From NCBI RefSeq assembly GCF_014333585.1, contig NZ_JACSCW010000004.1, positions 496,001-560,000 of the forward strand: a stretch of 64,000 nucleotides of DNA, read 5' to 3'. Below, one piece after another: positions 61,189-64,000 of the stretch; positions within the stretch are counted from its first letter, which is position 1; each line of letters begins with the position of its first letter. The translations under genes and the position numbers were made by a program. The DNA is from Hymenobacter sp. BT188 (GTDB taxonomy: Bacteria; Bacteroidota; Bacteroidia; Cytophagales; Hymenobacteraceae). Under the pieces are notes generated by a model. That model worked only from the letters and a program-made list of their open reading frames with translations, was not told where the DNA came from and ran no database searches.

Positions 61189-61467
61189 TCGCCGATTTTT
61201 TGCATCGTCGCCTTGAGTGAAGGTCCATACTGTCTTCACCTAGGGCGACGTGTTCGTTTTTACAGTGCGCTTTTTTACCTGTAATGGTTTTGGAACCAGG
61301 TTATTTAGGCTATGGAGCGGTCTGGGAGGCAAATTTTCGGTTAGGACTGCGGGCGGGCAAGTGTATCTTTACGAAGCGTGAGGTGTTGGCTGCCGGGAAA
61401 AATTGTTCCCAAGAAAAGCCACACTGCCACCTTGTGACCTCTACATTTAGCCTTTCGGTGCCTAAGC
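61189..61467. other. Intergenic region xerD-ftsK
   Basis: About 280 bp with two weak -7-like boxes (TATCTTTA at 61364-61371; TACATTTA at 61442-61449, 18 nt before the ftsK ATG). A small open frame at 61284-61487 has no support. No terminator after xerD is visible, so readthrough into ftsK is possible. Confidence 0.45.
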
Positions 61468-64000
61468 ATGGCAAAGAATACATATAAACAACCCATCACT
61501 CCGCCAGCCCGCGGCAACGAGCCCCGCCCAGCTGCCCGACCCGCCACGCGTCCAGCTCCCGCACCTGAGCCCACGCCGGCTCCCCGCGAAAACAGTCGCC
61601 GCAGCGAGGCTAACTCCAAACCAGCGGCAGCCAAGGCTGCTGCCAAAGCCCTGAAGCCCCCGCGCCAATGGCCTAAGCTGCCCTCTTTGAGTGGTATTTT
61701 TGGCTTTCTGCGCGACCGTCGTTTTCAGTTATTCCTCGGATTTTTCTTCCTGCTAGGGTCTATCTATCTTACTATAGCCTTCGTGTCATTCCTCTTTACG
61801 GGGCACGCCGATCAGAGCGTGGTAGGTAGCTTGGCCACCACGCCTGCTAAGGAAGCAGGGCAGGAGTCGGGCAACTGGCTGGGCTTATTAGGAGCAATGG
61901 CCGCCCAAGTGCTCATTTATAAAGGCTTCGGTGTAGCCGCGTTTGCGGTCATTCCTATCGTCTTCTTTCTAGGCTACAAAATCGTGTTTCGACGGGCTGG
62001 CGTAGGCGTGTCGCTCAGCTATGTTATAGCCTTGTGCCTGTTTTCGATGCTGTGGCTGAGTGCTTTGCTGGGCTATGTTGTGCTTACCCTTCAAACCCCT
62101 GATGCCGACCCAAACCTAGCGCATACCCTCGATTTTTTGAGCGGCGGCATCGGCTATGAAGTTGCCTCCTGGCTCGATAGCCTTATTGGTTGGGGTACGG
62201 TGCTACTACTGGCTTTTCTGTTAATTTCATTCGTTGTCTTCTTCTTTAATGTGACCAGCCTAAGCATGGGAACGGCCGCTGAAGAGGAAGCAGACGCCTC
62301 TAGTACCAACGATAGCACCAATGGGTTAGATCTGTATGGCCGCACCGGGCTGGGCGTAAATCATGGCGCAGACCCTACTGCCTCGCTCGATGCTGAAGAA
62401 ACGGAAATTGCTCCCCAGATGACGCTTCGCTCTACAAAGTCAGTAGCTAGAAGAGAGGCCGAAGCAGAAATTGCCCCCCCGTTCACCTCAACGATGGATG
62501 AGGAGGATGACGAAGAATTTGAAGTGGAAGGCCCGGCACCTACGGGGTCGGTTGCTTCCCCGGCTTTTAGTGTTACGGCTCCGGCGGGCGCAGCCTTGCC
62601 ATTATCGGTGGCACCCAGCGTGGCCACGGCGGGCGCGGCAGCATTAGCTGCTTCGGCTGCAAACAGCGGACCTAGCTTCTCGGTCGAAATGCCTGTTGAT
62701 GCTGAGGTTGCTCCCGTGACCAGCCGTGTGCCCACGCCGCTTTCCATGGCTGATCTGGCCGACGACACCACTGCACCCACTTCGCCTCCTTTGACCGTAG
62801 CTCCGGCTACTCCCGCCGAAACGCCCCCCATGGCCATCACCGTGGCCGATGAGGATGATTTCTTTGCCGAAGGCACAGAGAACTACGATCCCACGCTCGA
62901 CCTTTCGCGCTACCAATATCCAACCCTAGAATTGCTCAACGACTATGGTGCCGCCAAAGCCCAGGTGAGCAAAGAGGAGTTGGAGGACAACAAAGACCGT
63001 ATCGTGGAGACGCTGGGTCATTATGGTATTAACATCGCCAGCATCAAAGCCACCATCGGGCCCACGGTTACGCTGTATGAGATTGTGCCTGATGCCGGTG
63101 TGCGTATCTCTAAGATCAAGAGCCTGGAGGATGATATTGCGCTGAGCCTGGCCGCGTTAGGTATCCGCATCATCGCGCCGATTCCCGGTAAAGGCACCAT
63201 CGGTATCGAGGTGCCGAATACCAAAAAGGAAATGGTGAGCATCCGCTCGGTGCTGGGCCACGAGAAGTTTCGCACCAGCGAAATGGACTTGCCCATTGCC
63301 TTTGGTCGCACCATTACCAACGAAGTATTTGTGGCCGATCTGGCCAAAATGCCTCACTTGCTCATGGCCGGTGCTACAGGTCAGGGTAAGTCGGTGGGCC
63401 TGAACGTGATTCTGGCTTCACTGCTTTATAAGCGCCATCCTTCACAGCTGAAGTTTGTGCTCGTCGATCCTAAAAAGGTGGAATTGAGCATCTTCAACAA
63501 AATCGAGCGCCATTTTCTGGCTAAGCTACCCGACACGGAAGAGGCCATCATCACCGATACAAAGAAGGTGGTGAACACGCTTAACTCCCTGTGCATGGAG
63601 ATGGATCGGCGCTACGACCTGTTGAAAGACGCTGGCTGCCGCAACCTGAAGGAGTACAACCGCAAGTTTGTGGAGCGTCGGCTTAGCCCTAAAAAAGGCC
63701 ACCGCTTCATGCCGTTCATTGTGCTTGTTATTGATGAGTTGGCCGACTTGATGATGACAGCAGGAAAGGAAGTGGAAACGCCTATCGCGCGTCTGGCTCA
63801 GTTGGCGCGTGCCATTGGTATTCACCTGATTGTAGCTACACAACGGCCTTCCGTGAACGTTATTACTGGTATCATCAAGGCCAACTTCCCATGCCGTATA
63901 TCCTTTAAAGTGACCTCCAAAATTGACTCCCGCACCATTCTGGATACAGGTGGCGCTGATCAACTGGTTGGACAAGGCGACATGCTATTCTCGGCCGGCT
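61468..64000 (+). CDS. ftsK: DNA translocase FtsK (C-terminus beyond the window)
   Basis: The start ATG at 61468 (MAKNTYKQPITPPARGNEP) opens 844 codons with no stop before the window ends. A Pro/Ala-rich basic head of about 65 residues is followed by four membrane helices (about 80-265). A Pro/Ala/Thr-rich linker follows (about 270-480), then the motor. Walker A is GATGQGKS near residue 634, Walker B VLVIDELADL near 755. FtsK pumps DNA at the septum and activates XerCD. The gamma domain that recognises orienting DNA sequences lies outside. Confidence 0.93.
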   Translation, partial: MAKNTYKQPITPPARGNEPRPAARPATRPAPAPEPTPAPRENSRRSEANSKPAAAKAAAKALKPPRQWPKLPSLSGIFGFLRDRRFQLFLGFFFLLGSIYLTIAFVSFLFTGHADQSVVGSLATTPAKEAGQESGNWLGLLGAMAAQVLIYKGFGVAAFAVIPIVFFLGYKIVFRRAGVGVSLSYVIALCLFSMLWLSALLGYVVLTLQTPDADPNLAHTLDFLSGGIGYEVASWLDSLIGWGTVLLLAFLLISFVVFFFNVTSLSMGTAAEEEADASSTNDSTNGLDLYGRTGLGVNHGADPTASLDAEETEIAPQMTLRSTKSVARREAEAEIAPPFTSTMDEEDDEEFEVEGPAPTGSVASPAFSVTAPAGAALPLSVAPSVATAGAAALAASAANSGPSFSVEMPVDAEVAPVTSRVPTPLSMADLADDTTAPTSPPLTVAPATPAETPPMAITVADEDDFFAEGTENYDPTLDLSRYQYPTLELLNDYGAAKAQVSKEELEDNKDRIVETLGHYGINIASIKATIGPTVTLYEIVPDAGVRISKIKSLEDDIALSLAALGIRIIAPIPGKGTIGIEVPNTKKEMVSIRSVLGHEKFRTSEMDLPIAFGRTITNEVFVADLAKMPHLLMAGATGQGKSVGLNVILASLLYKRHPSQLKFVLVDPKKVELSIFNKIERHFLAKLPDTEEAIITDTKKVVNTLNSLCMEMDRRYDLLKDAGCRNLKEYNRKFVERRLSPKKGHRFMPFIVLVIDELADLMMTAGKEVETPIARLAQLARAIGIHLIVATQRPSVNVITGIIKANFPCRISFKVTSKIDSRTILDTGGADQLVGQGDMLFSAG

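Noticed and set aside
61284..61487. 67-aa frame before ftsK
   Set aside because: No homology or promoter in the right place, and it overlaps the ftsK start.
993..62479. GCCCCCC motif as an FtsK-orienting (KOPS) or Chi-like sequence
   Set aside because: Such signals are strongly biased to one strand. Here the solitary copies divide about 22 to 17 between strands.
993..62479. GCCCCCC motif explained only as terminators
   Set aside because: About 30 copies lie inside genes without a partner arm, in several reading frames.
1..64000. tRNA, rRNA, CRISPR arrays, transposases or prophage genes
   Set aside because: I looked for T-loop sequences, repeat-spacer patterns and typical proteins in all gaps and found none.

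Overview
The window is about 64 kb of a Bacteroidota chromosome, most likely Hymenobacter or a close relative in the Cytophagales. The evidence is a moderately high G+C content with promoters of the Bacteroidota type (a TAnnTTTG -7 box, no Shine-Dalgarno sequences), together with lineage-typical families: PorT, a DUF5723-like barrel, a DUF5606-like protein, a PD40/OmpA protein, a 7TMR-DISM histidine kinase and many lipoproteins. The genus is inference. I see no rRNA, tRNA, CRISPR array, transposase or prophage gene. The content is core and accessory chromosomal genes.

Layout. 1-1108: the tail of an unknown gene, a 31-bp perfect inverted repeat and a small secreted CarboxypepD_reg-like protein. 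1123-10254: amino-acid permease, two divergent 290-aa paralogous glycosyltransferases, a 913-aa anchored protein with a propeller-like C-terminus, a TPR protein and CorA. 10415-20328: a cell-surface glycan cluster with a FemAB/GNAT-like transferase, Wzx-like flippase, GT2, two paralogous GT39-like membrane glycosyltransferases, a phytanoyl-CoA-dioxygenase-like enzyme and a further polytopic membrane protein. 20434-26921: acyl-ACP desaturase, a REP-like element, an AraC-Ogt fusion, a lipoprotein, DUF427, a VWA plus MoxR-type ATPase pair and a small coiled-coil lipoprotein. 27101-33058: phytase-like esterase lipoprotein, a radical SAM enzyme with an unknown lipoprotein, cyclophilin and fasciclin. 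33080-42763: SDR, RsgA, WaaA, AhpC with a Fur-family regulator, crotonase, aspartokinase, fructose-bisphosphatase, DUF5606-like, TonB-C and EngB. 42764-50657: OmpA/PD40 protein, UbiE-PorT, SDR and a two-component system. 50917-60090: DUF5723-like barrel, a hydrolase broken by a stop codon, cytidine deaminase, saccharopine dehydrogenase-like, TrmN6, an AT-rich acyltransferase, RNase H, MarC, SerC-like aminotransferase and AroQ. 60289-64000: XerD and the start of FtsK, both part of chromosome dimer resolution.

The most unusual signal is not a gene. A short motif, GCCCCCC preceded by an A/T tract (reverse complement GGGGGGC followed by A/T), recurs throughout. It forms the arms of nine terminator hairpins, sits just after several promoter -7 boxes, and appears in 39 solitary copies, about 30 of them inside genes, on both strands. 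It is absent from long stretches that carry likely highly expressed genes. This resembles the distribution of DNA-uptake or other genome-wide signature sequences.

Other structure: a 48-bp perfect inverted repeat that includes the end of fbp; degenerate octamer arrays in inverted orientation on both sides of marC; and several genes whose -7-like box lies only 4 nt before the start codon, suggesting leaderless transcripts.
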